Assembly (NCBI GenBank): GCA_947167535.1
Contig: CAMVIL010000098.1
Coordinates: forward strand, 1 to 5,896
From: an uncultured Ruminococcus sp.
GTDB lineage: Bacteria > Bacillota > Clostridia > Oscillospirales > Ruminococcaceae
Direction: 5' to 3'
Length of the DNA: 5,896 nt
Made by a program: the position numbers and the translations under genes. Shown here in pieces: positions 1-5,896 of this stretch (positions are counted from its first letter, which is position 1; every line of letters begins with the position of its first letter). The notes beneath the pieces were generated by a model. It was not told where the DNA came from. It saw only the letters and a list, made by a program, of their open reading frames with translations, and searched no databases.

Positions 1-3000
1 CTCCGGTACCGTTCACGGCTCTCTTGCCGCAGGCGCTCTGACTACCACCTACACCGCTTCTCAGGGTCTGCTGCTCATGATCCCCAATATGTACAAGATC
101 GCAGGCGAGCTGCTTCCCTGCGTTATCCATGTTTCCGCACGCTGCGTTGCTTCGCACGCGCTGAACATCTTCGGCGACCACTCTGACATTTATGCTTGCC
201 GTCAGACCGGTTTCGCTATGCTCTGCTCCTCCAACCCGCAGGAAGTAATGGACCTCGGTACCGTTGCTCACCTCGCTACCATCAAGGGCAGAGTTCCTTT
301 CCTCCACTTCTTCGACGGCTTCCGCACCTCCCACGAGATCCAGAAGATCGAGACCTGGGATAAGGCAGACGTTGCTGAAATGGTAGATTATGACGCTATT
401 CAGGAATTCAGAAACAGAGCTATCAACCCTGAGCATCCCGTACTCCGCGGTACCGCTCAGAACGGCGATATCTTCTTCCAGGCTCGTGAGGCCTGCAACA
501 CCTACTACAATGCAGTTCCCGCTGTTGTAGAGGAGTACATGGACAAGGTCAATGCTAAGATCGGCACTGACTACAAGCTGTTCAACTACTACGGTGCTCC
601 CGATGCTACTCACGTAATCGTAGCTATGGGTTCCGTTTGCGACACCATCGAAGAGACCATCGATTACCTCAACAACAAGGAAGGCACCAAGCTGGGTCTT
701 GTTAAGGTAAGACTGTACAGACCTTTCGTAGCTGAGAAGCTGGTAGAGGCTCTGCCTGACACCGTTGAGCAGATCTCTGTTCTCGACAGAACCAAGGAGC
801 CCGGCTCCCTCGGCGAGCCGCTGTGGCTTGACGTTGTTGCTGCTCTCAAGGGCACCAAGTTCCACGATGTAGTTGTAAGCTCCGGCAGATACGGTCTCGG
901 CTCCAAGGATACCACTCCTGCTCAGATCAAGGCTGTATTCTGGAACGCTTCCTGGAAGGACAGCTACAAGCCCAGATTCACCATCGGCATCAAGGACGAC
1001 GTTACCAACCTCTCGCTGGATTCCTCCGAGAAGCTCGACTCCGCTCCTGCAGGCACCACCGCATGTAAGTTCTGGGGCCTCGGCGCTGACGGTACCGTTG
1101 GTGCTAACAAGAACTCCATCAAGATCATCGGCGACCACACCGACCTCTATGCTCAGGCATACTTTGCATATGACTCCAAGAAGTCGGGCGGCGTAACCGT
1201 TTCCCACCTGAGATTCGGTAAGACTCCTATCAAGTCTACCTACCTCATCAACATGGCTGACTTCGTTGCCTGCCATAACGAGAGCTATATCACCAAGTAT
1301 GATATGGTTTCCGACATCAAGCCGGGCGGTACCTTCCTGCTCAACTGTCAGTGGAGCGAGAAGGAGCTGGACAAGCACCTCCCCGGTCAGGTAAAGAGAT
1401 ACATCGCTCAGAACAACATCAAGTTCTACATCATCAACGGCGTTAAGATCGGTAAGGAGATCGGTCTGGGCAACAGGATCAACACTGTTCTTCAGTCTGC
1501 ATTCTTCAAGCTGGCTAACATCATTCCCATCGAGGACGCTGTTAAGTACATGAAGGACGCTGCGACCGCTTCTTACTCCAAGAAGGGTGAAGCTATCGTT
1601 AAGATGAACCATGACGCTATCGACGCCGGCTATCAGCAGATAGTTGAGGTAAAGGTTCCTGCTGCTTGGAAGAAGTGCAAGGACACCAAGATGGGCATGG
1701 ACGCTGTTAAGGATAAGGACAAGGTTCTTCAGGACTTCGTTAACAACATCCAGATCCCCTGCAACGCTCAGAAGGGTGACGATCTGCCTGTTTCCACATT
1801 TGTACACATGGCTGACGGTACCTTCCCGCAGGGTTCTGCTGCATTTGAGAAGAGAGGCATCGCTGTTGACGTTCCCGCTTGGAACAACGAGAACTGCATC
1901 CAGTGTAACTTCTGCTCTTATGTTTGCCCCCACGCTGTAATCCGTCCCGTTATCATGACCGAGGACGAGTTGAAGAAGGCTCCCGAGCTGGCTAAGAAGA
2001 AGGCTGTTGCCTGCACCGGTATGCCCGGCTACTACTTCGTAATGACCATGTCTGCTCTGGACTGCACCGGCTGCGGCAGCTGTGTAAACGTATGTCCCGG
2101 CAAGAAGGGCGAGAAGGCTCTGTCCATGATGCCTCTTGACACCCAGATCGCTGAGCAGGAAGTATTCAACTACGCTGTTAAGCTTCCCGAGAAGCCTGAG
2201 GTTCTTGAGAAGTTCAAGGAGAGCACTGTTAAGGGCAGCCAGTTCAAGCAGCCCCTGCTCGAGTTCTCCGGCGCTTGCGCAGGCTGCGGTGAGACTCCTT
2301 ATGCTAAGCTGATCACCCAGCTGTTCGGCGACAGAATGTACATTGCAAATGCTACCGGCTGTTCGTCCATCTGGGGCGGTTCCGCACCTTCTACTCCTTA
2401 CACCAAGAACGCTAAGGGCAAGGGTCCTGCCTGGGCTAACTCTCTGTTCGAGGACAACGCAGAGTACGGCTACGGTATGTTCCTTGCTCAGAACACCATC
2501 AGACAGCGCACCATCGCTAAGGTTCTGGAGCTCTCCAAGACCACCAAGAAGGCTGACGTGAAGAAGGCTGCTGAAGAGTATCTGGCTACCGTTGACGACG
2601 GCAAGAAGAACTCGCCTGCTACCGACGCTCTGATCGCTGCTCTGAAGAAGAACAAGACCAAGGCTTCCGAGGAGATCCTGAAGGATGCTGACTTCCTGAG
2701 AAAGAAGTCCATGTGGATCTTCGGCGGCGACGGCTGGGCTTATGATATCGGCTTCTCCGGTCTGGACCATGTTCTGGCTTCCGGCGAGGACGTTAACATC
2801 TTCGTATTCGACACCGAGGTTTACTCCAACACCGGCGGACAGTCCTCCAAGTCCACTCCTACCGGCGCTATCGCACAGTTCGCTGCTGCTGGTAAGGAAG
2901 TTAAGAAGAAGGATCTGGCTGGCATTGCTATGACCTACGGTTATGTATATGTTGCTCAGATTGCTATGGGTGCTGACATGAACCAGTGCATCAAGGCAAT

Positions 3001-3367
3001 TGCAGAGGCTGAGGCTTATCCCGGTCCTTCGCTGATCATCGGCTATGCTCCTTGTATCAACCACGGTATCAAGGGCGGCATGAAGATCGCTCAGACCGAG
3101 GAGAAGAAGGCTGTTCAGGCTGGTTACTGGCATCTGTACAGATACAATCCTTCCCTCAAGCTGGAAGGCAAGAACCCCTTCACCATGGATTCCAAGGCTC
3201 CCACTGCGGACTACAAGGAGTTCCTGATGGGCGAGGTTCGTTACAACGCTCTGGCAAGACAGAACCCCGAGCGTGCTGAGAAGCTCTTCGACAAGGCTAT
3301 CAAGAACGCTCAGGACAGATACGACTATCTGCTCCGCTATGCTAAGCTCTACAACGAGGAGAAGTAA
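1..3367 (+). CDS. nifJ: Pyruvate:ferredoxin (flavodoxin) oxidoreductase, 5'-truncated by the window edge
   Basis: Cytoplasmic enzyme that oxidatively decarboxylates pyruvate with CoA to acetyl-CoA and CO2, reducing ferredoxin or flavodoxin; the central pyruvate step of anaerobes. The frame is open from nt 2, so the ATG at nt 77 is internal. Counting the codon at nt 2 as residue 1, 1121 residues remain. From my memory of the Desulfovibrio africanus enzyme about 67 are missing, and its catalytic Glu64 falls just outside. Visible: domain I with the conserved Arg (residue 47, equivalent to Arg114); domain II from about 191; the gamma-type domain (about 353-553, GLGADGTVGANK); a double [4Fe-4S] ferredoxin domain with CxxCxxCxxxCP at residues 632 and 688; the proximal cluster Cys759, 762, 787 and 1018; and the TPP/Mg site GGDGWAYDIG (908) to NTGGQ (943). 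All key residues are present. The C-terminal extension (domain VII) of the Desulfovibrio enzyme is absent. Codon bias suggests very high expression. Transcription probably ends at the hairpin 42 bp downstream. Confidence 0.98.
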   Translation, partial: SGTVHGSLAAGALTTTYTASQGLLLMIPNMYKIAGELLPCVIHVSARCVASHALNIFGDHSDIYACRQTGFAMLCSSNPQEVMDLGTVAHLATIKGRVPFLHFFDGFRTSHEIQKIETWDKADVAEMVDYDAIQEFRNRAINPEHPVLRGTAQNGDIFFQAREACNTYYNAVPAVVEEYMDKVNAKIGTDYKLFNYYGAPDATHVIVAMGSVCDTIEETIDYLNNKEGTKLGLVKVRLYRPFVAEKLVEALPDTVEQISVLDRTKEPGSLGEPLWLDVVAALKGTKFHDVVVSSGRYGLGSKDTTPAQIKAVFWNASWKDSYKPRFTIGIKDDVTNLSLDSSEKLDSAPAGTTACKFWGLGADGTVGANKNSIKIIGDHTDLYAQAYFAYDSKKSGGVTVSHLRFGKTPIKSTYLINMADFVACHNESYITKYDMVSDIKPGGTFLLNCQWSEKELDKHLPGQVKRYIAQNNIKFYIINGVKIGKEIGLGNRINTVLQSAFFKLANIIPIEDAVKYMKDAATASYSKKGEAIVKMNHDAIDAGYQQIVEVKVPAAWKKCKDTKMGMDAVKDKDKVLQDFVNNIQIPCNAQKGDDLPVSTFVHMADGTFPQGSAAFEKRGIAVDVPAWNNENCIQCNFCSYVCPHAVIRPVIMTEDELKKAPELAKKKAVACTGMPGYYFVMTMSALDCTGCGSCVNVCPGKKGEKALSMMPLDTQIAEQEVFNYAVKLPEKPEVLEKFKESTVKGSQFKQPLLEFSGACAGCGETPYAKLITQLFGDRMYIANATGCSSIWGGSAPSTPYTKNAKGKGPAWANSLFEDNAEYGYGMFLAQNTIRQRTIAKVLELSKTTKKADVKKAAEEYLATVDDGKKNSPATDALIAALKKNKTKASEEILKDADFLRKKSMWIFGGDGWAYDIGFSGLDHVLASGEDVNIFVFDTEVYSNTGGQSSKSTPTGAIAQFAAAGKEVKKKDLAGIAMTYGYVYVAQIAMGADMNQCIKAIAEAEAYPGPSLIIGYAPCINHGIKGGMKIAQTEEKKAVQAGYWHLYRYNPSLKLEGKNPFTMDSKAPTADYKEFLMGEVRYNALARQNPERAEKLFDKAIKNAQDRYDYLLRYAKLYNEEK

Positions 3368-3408
3368 TTCCGATTTCGGATTACGAGATTCGTTAAAATA
3401 GCAAACTC

Positions 3409-3445
3409 AAAGCCCGAAGCTTAATTGCTTCGGGCTTTTCTTTTG
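3409..3445 (+). terminator. Intrinsic terminator of nifJ
   Basis: A perfect 12-bp stem (3409-3420 with 3427-3438, core AGCCCGAAGC/GCTTCGGGCT) closes a 6-nt loop TTAATT and runs into a T-rich tail (TTTTCTTTT). It lies 42 bp after the nifJ stop on the same strand. Because it is A-rich on the left it could also slow opposite-strand transcription, although the beta-helix gene has its own terminator. A minor 5-bp hairpin (TCCGA/TCGGA, 3369-3380) sits directly after the nifJ stop. Confidence 0.92.
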
Positions 3446-3616
3446 ACGCGTCTTCGCTCGGTGCAGTAGCCCTCGCTCGCAAAGCGATACGCTCATTCTG
3501 AGCCGCGGCACTTGCGTGAGCTGTTCCTTCAGTTTGCGACCTCTGGCGTGCACCTTAATACATTCCCCTGATGGCTTCTACGGGTAGATGTAGTTTTTTG
3601 GTGCCAACTTTGCGAC
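3446..3616. other. Intergenic spacer between convergent genes, repeat-like, no credible gene
   Basis: This stretch separates the two convergent terminators. It holds short hairpins such as GCTCA-TTC-TGAGC (3491-3503) and TCGC-AAA-GCGA (3477-3487), similar octamers (CTTCGCTCGG and CCTCGCTCGC at about 3451 and 3471), and TTTGCGAC twice (about 3533 and 3609). A - strand frame of 48 codons with a GTG start (3407-3553) runs through it. That frame has no RBS and reads through the nifJ terminator, so I do not call it a gene. The texture resembles the dispersed intergenic repeats of gut clostridia, but copy number cannot be judged from one window. Confidence 0.5.
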
Positions 3617-3643
3617 GAAAAAGGGGGGCGTTGCCGCCCCCCT
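3617..3643 (-). terminator. Intrinsic terminator of the beta-helix gene
   Basis: Read on the - strand, a perfect 9-bp G/C-rich stem (3622-3630 with 3635-3643, AGGGGGGCG/CGCCCCCCT on the + strand) closes a GCAA tetraloop of the stable GNRA class and is followed by TTTTT and then C. It begins about 15 nt after the TAA stop of the 404-aa gene, the expected place for a rho-independent terminator. Confidence 0.92.
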
Positions 3644-3658
3644 ACTAAACTATTCTCT

Positions 3659-4873
3659 TTACCACTTATAAGTCTTATTCCCGCTCTTAACAAGCTTCTT
3701 ACAGTCTTTCACTGCCAGCGCATTATCCTTGCCCTTCTTGCAGTACAGCTTATTATTCTTTATCACCGTCGTACCGTATTTATTCCCTGCGTACGAACCC
3801 ATATATATCGCCTGTCTGCCGCCCTTGACCGTGTTTCCGCTGATGACATTCTTATACTTCGTGGAAATGCTGTTGCTCTTGAACAGCGCAATGTTCAGAC
3901 CGATGGTGTACACCGTGTCGGTGCGGCTGCCTTTGGAGACGATGGTGTTGTTCTTTACCTTCACGCCCACCGCGTTATGCAGCGCCACCGCTTCGGAGGT
4001 CACGCCCGTCACTTTGCAGCCCACGATGGTGATGTTCTTGTGGTACTTGCCAAGGTACTTGCCGCCCTCGGTGTCGGTCTTGTTGGCGCAGATGCCGCGT
4101 CCGCCGTTGATGGTGCAGCCGCTGACGGTAATATCCGAGCAGGTCTGACCCTTGACGAACTTGCTGCCGTATGCCGCAACGGAGGGCGCGGTCGCCTTGG
4201 TGGAGAGGTCTATCTGCAGCGCTTCCTCGAGGGTATCGGAAGCGGGGGTGCCCTTGGATATCAGCTTGCAGTTGTTGACCTTGACCTTCTTGCAGGCGAT
4301 CAGTTCCAAGGCGTGGCTGCGGTAGTTGGTCATGATAGTGCAGCCGTCGAGGGTGATGTCGCTGGCGAAGTTGAAGCGGAATGTCGAGGTGCTTCTCAGC
4401 TGTTTTTCGTTCTTGCTGATCTTCCAGGTGCCGCCCTTGAACTTAACGTGCTGTATCGACTTGTAGTCTGTCCGTGTGGGTTCGTGGATGACAAGGGTGT
4501 TCTGCGGGTCGGTCTGGAAGACGGTGGTACCCGTGGCGATGACGGTGGTATTGCTGCCGGGGCGGATGGTGCGGTCGGTCTTGCAGGTGCCCTTCGGCAG
4601 GATTATCGTCTTTTTCTCGTCGTTGTTTATGAGGTAGTTGAGCGCCGCGCCGTTGGCGTGAGCGTCCTTCTGCATCAGCATCTGATACTTGTTGGTGCCG
4701 ACCTTTTTCGCGATCTTCTCCTTGTGGAGATAGACGTAGCCGTCGTCGCTGACCTCAATACCGAGGCTCTCGGGCTGCTCGGCGAACACACCGAAGCTCA
4801 TCACCGACGCCGCCATCACGGCAGCCACACAGCCCGCAGCGAATCTGCGAGCGAGACTGATTGATATTTTCAT
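3659..4873 (-). CDS. Exported right-handed parallel beta-helix (pectin-lyase-fold) protein
   Basis: A 404-aa secreted protein. Residues 1-31 form a Sec signal peptide: a basic n-region, a hydrophobic core, and a likely cut after VFA, giving a mature start at EQPES. The Cys at position 15 lies inside the hydrophobic core and lacks a lipobox. An N-terminal cap of about 55 residues leads into a Pro/Gly edge (ILPKGTCKTDRTI, about 91-103), then about ten beta-helix coils recognisable by repeated turns such as DGCTI, NNCKL, SGCTI, VGCKV, KNNTI, SGNTV and NNKL (176-377). The helix runs to the C-terminus with no dockerin, LPXTG motif, SLH or cell-wall-binding domain, so it is probably released or held by its own surface. 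The EALQIDL (217-223) and GKYHKNITI (275-283) segments resemble a clostridial beta-helix family I recall from memory. The fold is common in polysaccharide lyases, epimerases and hydrolases, but I cannot assign a catalytic residue or substrate. The start is supported by AAAGGGAG 9 nt upstream. The promoter near 5554-5582 may drive it through the upstream gene. Confidence 0.9.
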   Translation of the reverse strand: MKISISLARRFAAGCVAAVMAASVMSFGVFAEQPESLGIEVSDDGYVYLHKEKIAKKVGTNKYQMLMQKDAHANGAALNYLINNDEKKTIILPKGTCKTDRTIRPGSNTTVIATGTTVFQTDPQNTLVIHEPTRTDYKSIQHVKFKGGTWKISKNEKQLRSTSTFRFNFASDITLDGCTIMTNYRSHALELIACKKVKVNNCKLISKGTPASDTLEEALQIDLSTKATAPSVAAYGSKFVKGQTCSDITVSGCTINGGRGICANKTDTEGGKYLGKYHKNITIVGCKVTGVTSEAVALHNAVGVKVKNNTIVSKGSRTDTVYTIGLNIALFKSNSISTKYKNVISGNTVKGGRQAIYMGSYAGNKYGTTVIKNNKLYCKKGKDNALAVKDCKKLVKSGNKTYKW

Positions 4874-4882
4874 TTTTTACAA

Positions 4883-4904
4883 CTCCCTTTGGCGAATGTT
4901 CGCC
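4883..4904 (-). promoter_or_regulatory. RBS of the beta-helix gene with abutting palindrome
   Basis: The Shine-Dalgarno AAAGGGAG (4883-4890 on the - strand) is 9 nt from the ATG and fixes the start. Directly 5' of it lies the palindrome GGCGAATGTTCGCC (4891-4904; 6-bp arms, 2-bp centre). As RNA it can fold GGCGA-ACAU-UCGCC next to the RBS. A further GGCGA (4916-4920 on the - strand) could compete for the same UCGCC arm. It may be a repressor operator, a translation-modulating hairpin or a transcript-end stabiliser. The inverted repeat is plain; its role is inference. I see only weak -10-like sequence upstream (TATTTA, TAATAT), so a private promoter here is unproven. Confidence 0.55.
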
Positions 4905-4939
4905 ATATTAAATAATCGCCCATAAGTTATCGTCTAAAA

Positions 4940-5422
4940 CTATATTCCAATGCGAAAAACAGGCATATCTTTTACTATCTCATACGAAATAGCATACATA
5001 TATAAAGCAAAATAAATAACCGGATTTATTAATGTAAAAACTATTTTTTCGTATACATGATCTGAATGTTTATACCCAAAATACAATGAAATACTTCCAC
5101 AAATAATAGTTGAAAAAAGAAGATAATCATTTAAATCATTCCTAATTATTGATGATAATATAATTCCTGCGATCACAATAATCGAAGCAGTGTAAATTGA
5201 TAGTTTTTTCAGGGACATATCTTTTTTGATAATAATAGCAGTTGTTATAACTCCCAATAGTATTCCGATTACTGATATAAGTGCTATTGTACTATAGCCC
5301 CAAAGGAAGAAAACCATAAACAGGTGAATTGCAATATGCGAGTTACACAGTGCAAAAAACAATTTGATCAGCCACTTACGTTTTTCGGTGCAAAATACTT
5401 TTTTGAATAAATCACATTTCAT
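4940..5422 (-). CDS. Small multi-pass membrane protein of unknown function
   Basis: A 160-aa protein I do not recognise. A basic N-terminus (MKCDLFKKVF...EKRKW, about 1-20) precedes four or five hydrophobic segments at roughly 20-41, 43-65, 72-93, 99-116 and 127-149. Charged loops lie between them (KKDMSLKK, about 66-73; NDLND, 95-99; KHSDHVYEK, 118-126). The positive-inside pattern suggests a cytoplasmic N-terminus. No catalytic or transporter motif is visible. The ATG is supported by AGAAAGG with 9-nt spacing. The gene is about 25-30% G+C in lines I counted, against well over 50% in nifJ, which points to separate acquisition. It lies 66 bp upstream of the beta-helix gene on the same strand, so an operon is plausible. 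It could be a stand-alone membrane protein, an immunity-type protein or a remnant; nothing in the sequence decides. Confidence 0.75.
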   Translation of the reverse strand: MKCDLFKKVFCTEKRKWLIKLFFALCNSHIAIHLFMVFFLWGYSTIALISVIGILLGVITTAIIIKKDMSLKKLSIYTASIIVIAGIILSSIIRNDLNDYLLFSTIICGSISLYFGYKHSDHVYEKIVFTLINPVIYFALYMYAISYEIVKDMPVFRIGI

Positions 5423-5431
5423 TGCAAAAAA

Positions 5432-5438
5432 CCTTTCT
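5432..5438 (-). promoter_or_regulatory. RBS of the 160-aa membrane protein gene
   Basis: AGAAAGG on the - strand lies 9 nt before the ATG at 5422 and decides the start in an AT-rich context where other starts would be hard to rank. Confidence 0.7.
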
Positions 5439-5443
5439 AATAT

Positions 5444-5472
5444 ACTATATACATTTTTTATTGTTATTTTAA
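5444..5472 (-). promoter_or_regulatory. Candidate proximal sigma-A promoter of the membrane protein gene
   Basis: On the - strand, TTAAAA (5467-5472; 4/6 to TTGACA) and TATAGT (5444-5449; 5/6 to TATAAT) are separated by exactly 17 bp. The predicted start would fall at about 5437, inside the Shine-Dalgarno, giving a nearly leaderless transcript. That position, together with the AT-rich background, lowers confidence. Confidence 0.35.
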
Positions 5473-5509
5473 CCTATTATGATAATCAGAAGCTAAAAAA
5501 TAATAAGTT
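5471..5509 (-). repeat. Long inverted repeat in the leader of the membrane protein gene
   Basis: On the - strand, AACTTATTAT (5500-5509) can pair with ATAATAGGTT (5471-5480) over 10 bp with one G-U pair, closing a 19-nt loop that itself holds the near-palindrome GATTATC. No U-run follows, so it is not an intrinsic terminator. It lies between the distal promoter and the RBS. Confidence 0.6.
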
Positions 5510-5553
5510 CCTCCCATGTGTCCGTCAGCCGTTTTACGTGGTTTCCTAATAAT

Positions 5554-5582
5554 ATTTTAACATATCCCCACCGATTTGTCAA
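5554..5582 (-). promoter_or_regulatory. Strong sigma-A promoter upstream of the accessory gene pair
   Basis: On the - strand a perfect -35 TTGACA (5577-5582) is separated by exactly 17 bp from TAAAAT (5554-5559; 5/6 to TATAAT). The predicted start is at about 5546-5547. It is the best promoter match in the window and lies downstream of the guaB terminator, so it should start an independent unit covering the membrane protein gene and possibly the beta-helix gene. Confidence 0.8.
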
Positions 5583-5598
5583 GGGAACTTGGCGACCC

Positions 5599-5629
5599 TG
5601 CACTATCGGGAGCTTGCATAGTCCGCAAG
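5599..5629. repeat. Overlapping short inverted repeats upstream of the promoter
   Basis: ACTAT (5602-5606) with ATAGT (5618-5622), and CTTGC (5613-5617) with GCAAG (5625-5629), interlock so that only one hairpin can form unless they make a pseudoknot. Between the guaB terminator and the promoter (5583-5646) I see no gene. The stretch may be an operator region or the edge of a repeated element. Confidence 0.4.
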
Positions 5630-5646
5630 GATTGTACACAACAAAC

Positions 5647-5677
5647 AAAAATCGGCGCTCACACAAATGAGCGCCGA
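5647..5677 (-). terminator. Intrinsic terminator of guaB
   Basis: On the - strand a perfect 10-bp stem (5652-5661 with 5668-5677, core CGGCGCTCA/TGAGCGCCG on the + strand) closes a 6-nt loop and is followed by TTTTT and then GTTTG. It begins about 40 nt past the guaB stop. Confidence 0.93.
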
Positions 5678-5718
5678 AGCTTTTACAATATCAAAAAATT
5701 ACGATATTCCGCAGAAAA

Positions 5719-5896
<178 letters not shown>

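Larger units (their letters stand above)
5423..5547 (-). other. Predicted 5' leader of about 125 nt upstream of the membrane protein gene
   Basis: This is the transcript segment expected from the strong distal promoter to the ATG. Its first 45 nt are higher in G+C and contain a purine-rich block (GGGAGGAAC at about 5507-5515) that looks like a Shine-Dalgarno but is followed by no suitable start. The remainder is AT-rich and contains the 10-bp inverted repeat. I could not match it to any riboswitch or leader family that I know. A 17-codon frame (5464-5517) lies inside it. Confidence 0.45.

Noticed and set aside
77..79. ATG at 77 as the start of nifJ
   Set aside because: The frame is open and conserved back to nt 2, with family residues (SGTVHG, TTTYTASQG) before this ATG. 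It is an internal Met.
664..2933. Several open frames of 63-83 codons in other frames of nifJ
   Set aside because: All lie inside a fully conserved enzyme with strong codon bias. They are shadow frames.
3407..3553. A 48-codon - strand frame (GTG start) in the convergent spacer
   Set aside because: It has no RBS, a very basic improbable composition, and reads through the nifJ terminator hairpin. It is better explained as part of a repeat.
3578..3599. A second + strand terminator (CTAC...GTAG followed by TTTTTT)
   Set aside because: The stem has only 4 bp with an 8-nt loop. The strong hairpin at 3409-3445 already serves nifJ.
3729..4148. A 139-codon + strand frame opposite the C-terminal half of the beta-helix gene
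   Set aside because: It overlaps a well-supported gene and the other antisense frame, has no RBS, and shows no domain-like pattern.
3977..4864. A 295-codon + strand open frame opposite the beta-helix gene
   Set aside because: It is antisense to a gene with a signal peptide, an RBS and clear coil repeats. Its product is low-complexity (Gly, Ala, Val, Asp, Leu), as expected from reading biased codons backwards, and it has no RBS.
4891..4904. LexA (SOS) operator
   Set aside because: The spacing does not fit: the Firmicute box needs CGAAC-N4-GTTCG, whereas here the half-sites are fused with a 2-bp centre, and the gene has no link to DNA damage.
5364..5549. A 61-codon + strand frame opposite the start of the membrane gene
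   Set aside because: It lies in AT-rich sequence antisense to a gene with a good RBS, crosses its promoter, and has no RBS of its own that fits.
4860..5650. A mobile element or CRISPR array around the AT-rich island
   Set aside because: I see no transposase or integrase, no terminal inverted repeats with target duplication, and no regularly spaced direct repeats.

Overview
The window reads like the chromosome of an obligately anaerobic gut or rumen Firmicute, most likely Oscillospiraceae and Ruminococcus-like. The placement rests on a single-chain pyruvate:ferredoxin oxidoreductase with very strong codon bias (lysine almost always AAG), an IMP dehydrogenase tail of clostridial type, AGGAG-type ribosome binding sites, sigma-A promoters and an exported beta-helix protein. 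It is an inference from style, not from a marker gene.

Layout from left to right: (1) nt 1-3367, + strand: nifJ, lacking about 67 N-terminal residues, followed by a strong intrinsic terminator. (2) nt 3368-3658: a convergent intergenic gap with one terminator for each direction and a stretch of repeat-like sequence without a credible gene. (3) nt 3659-4873, - strand: an exported right-handed parallel beta-helix protein of 404 aa. (4) nt 4874-4939: a short gap with an RBS and an abutting palindrome. (5) nt 4940-5422, - strand: an AT-rich gene for a 160-aa multi-pass membrane protein of unknown function. (6) nt 5423-5718: a regulatory gap holding an excellent sigma-A promoter, a leader of about 125 nt with a long inverted repeat, a second weaker promoter, and the guaB terminator. 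(7) nt 5719-5896, - strand: the last 58 codons of guaB.

The two outer genes are housekeeping: pyruvate oxidation to acetyl-CoA with reduced ferredoxin, and the first committed step of GMP synthesis. The two inner genes are accessory. They share a strand, lie 66 bp apart, and sit downstream of one strong promoter, so they may be co-transcribed as membrane protein then secreted beta-helix protein. The membrane gene is far more AT-rich than everything around it, which suggests that this piece was acquired separately.

I found no CRISPR array, transposase, tRNA or rRNA. The parts most worth a second look are the promoter-leader module upstream of the membrane gene, the AT-rich orphan membrane gene, and the palindrome touching the RBS of the beta-helix gene. 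None amounts to a demonstrated new system.
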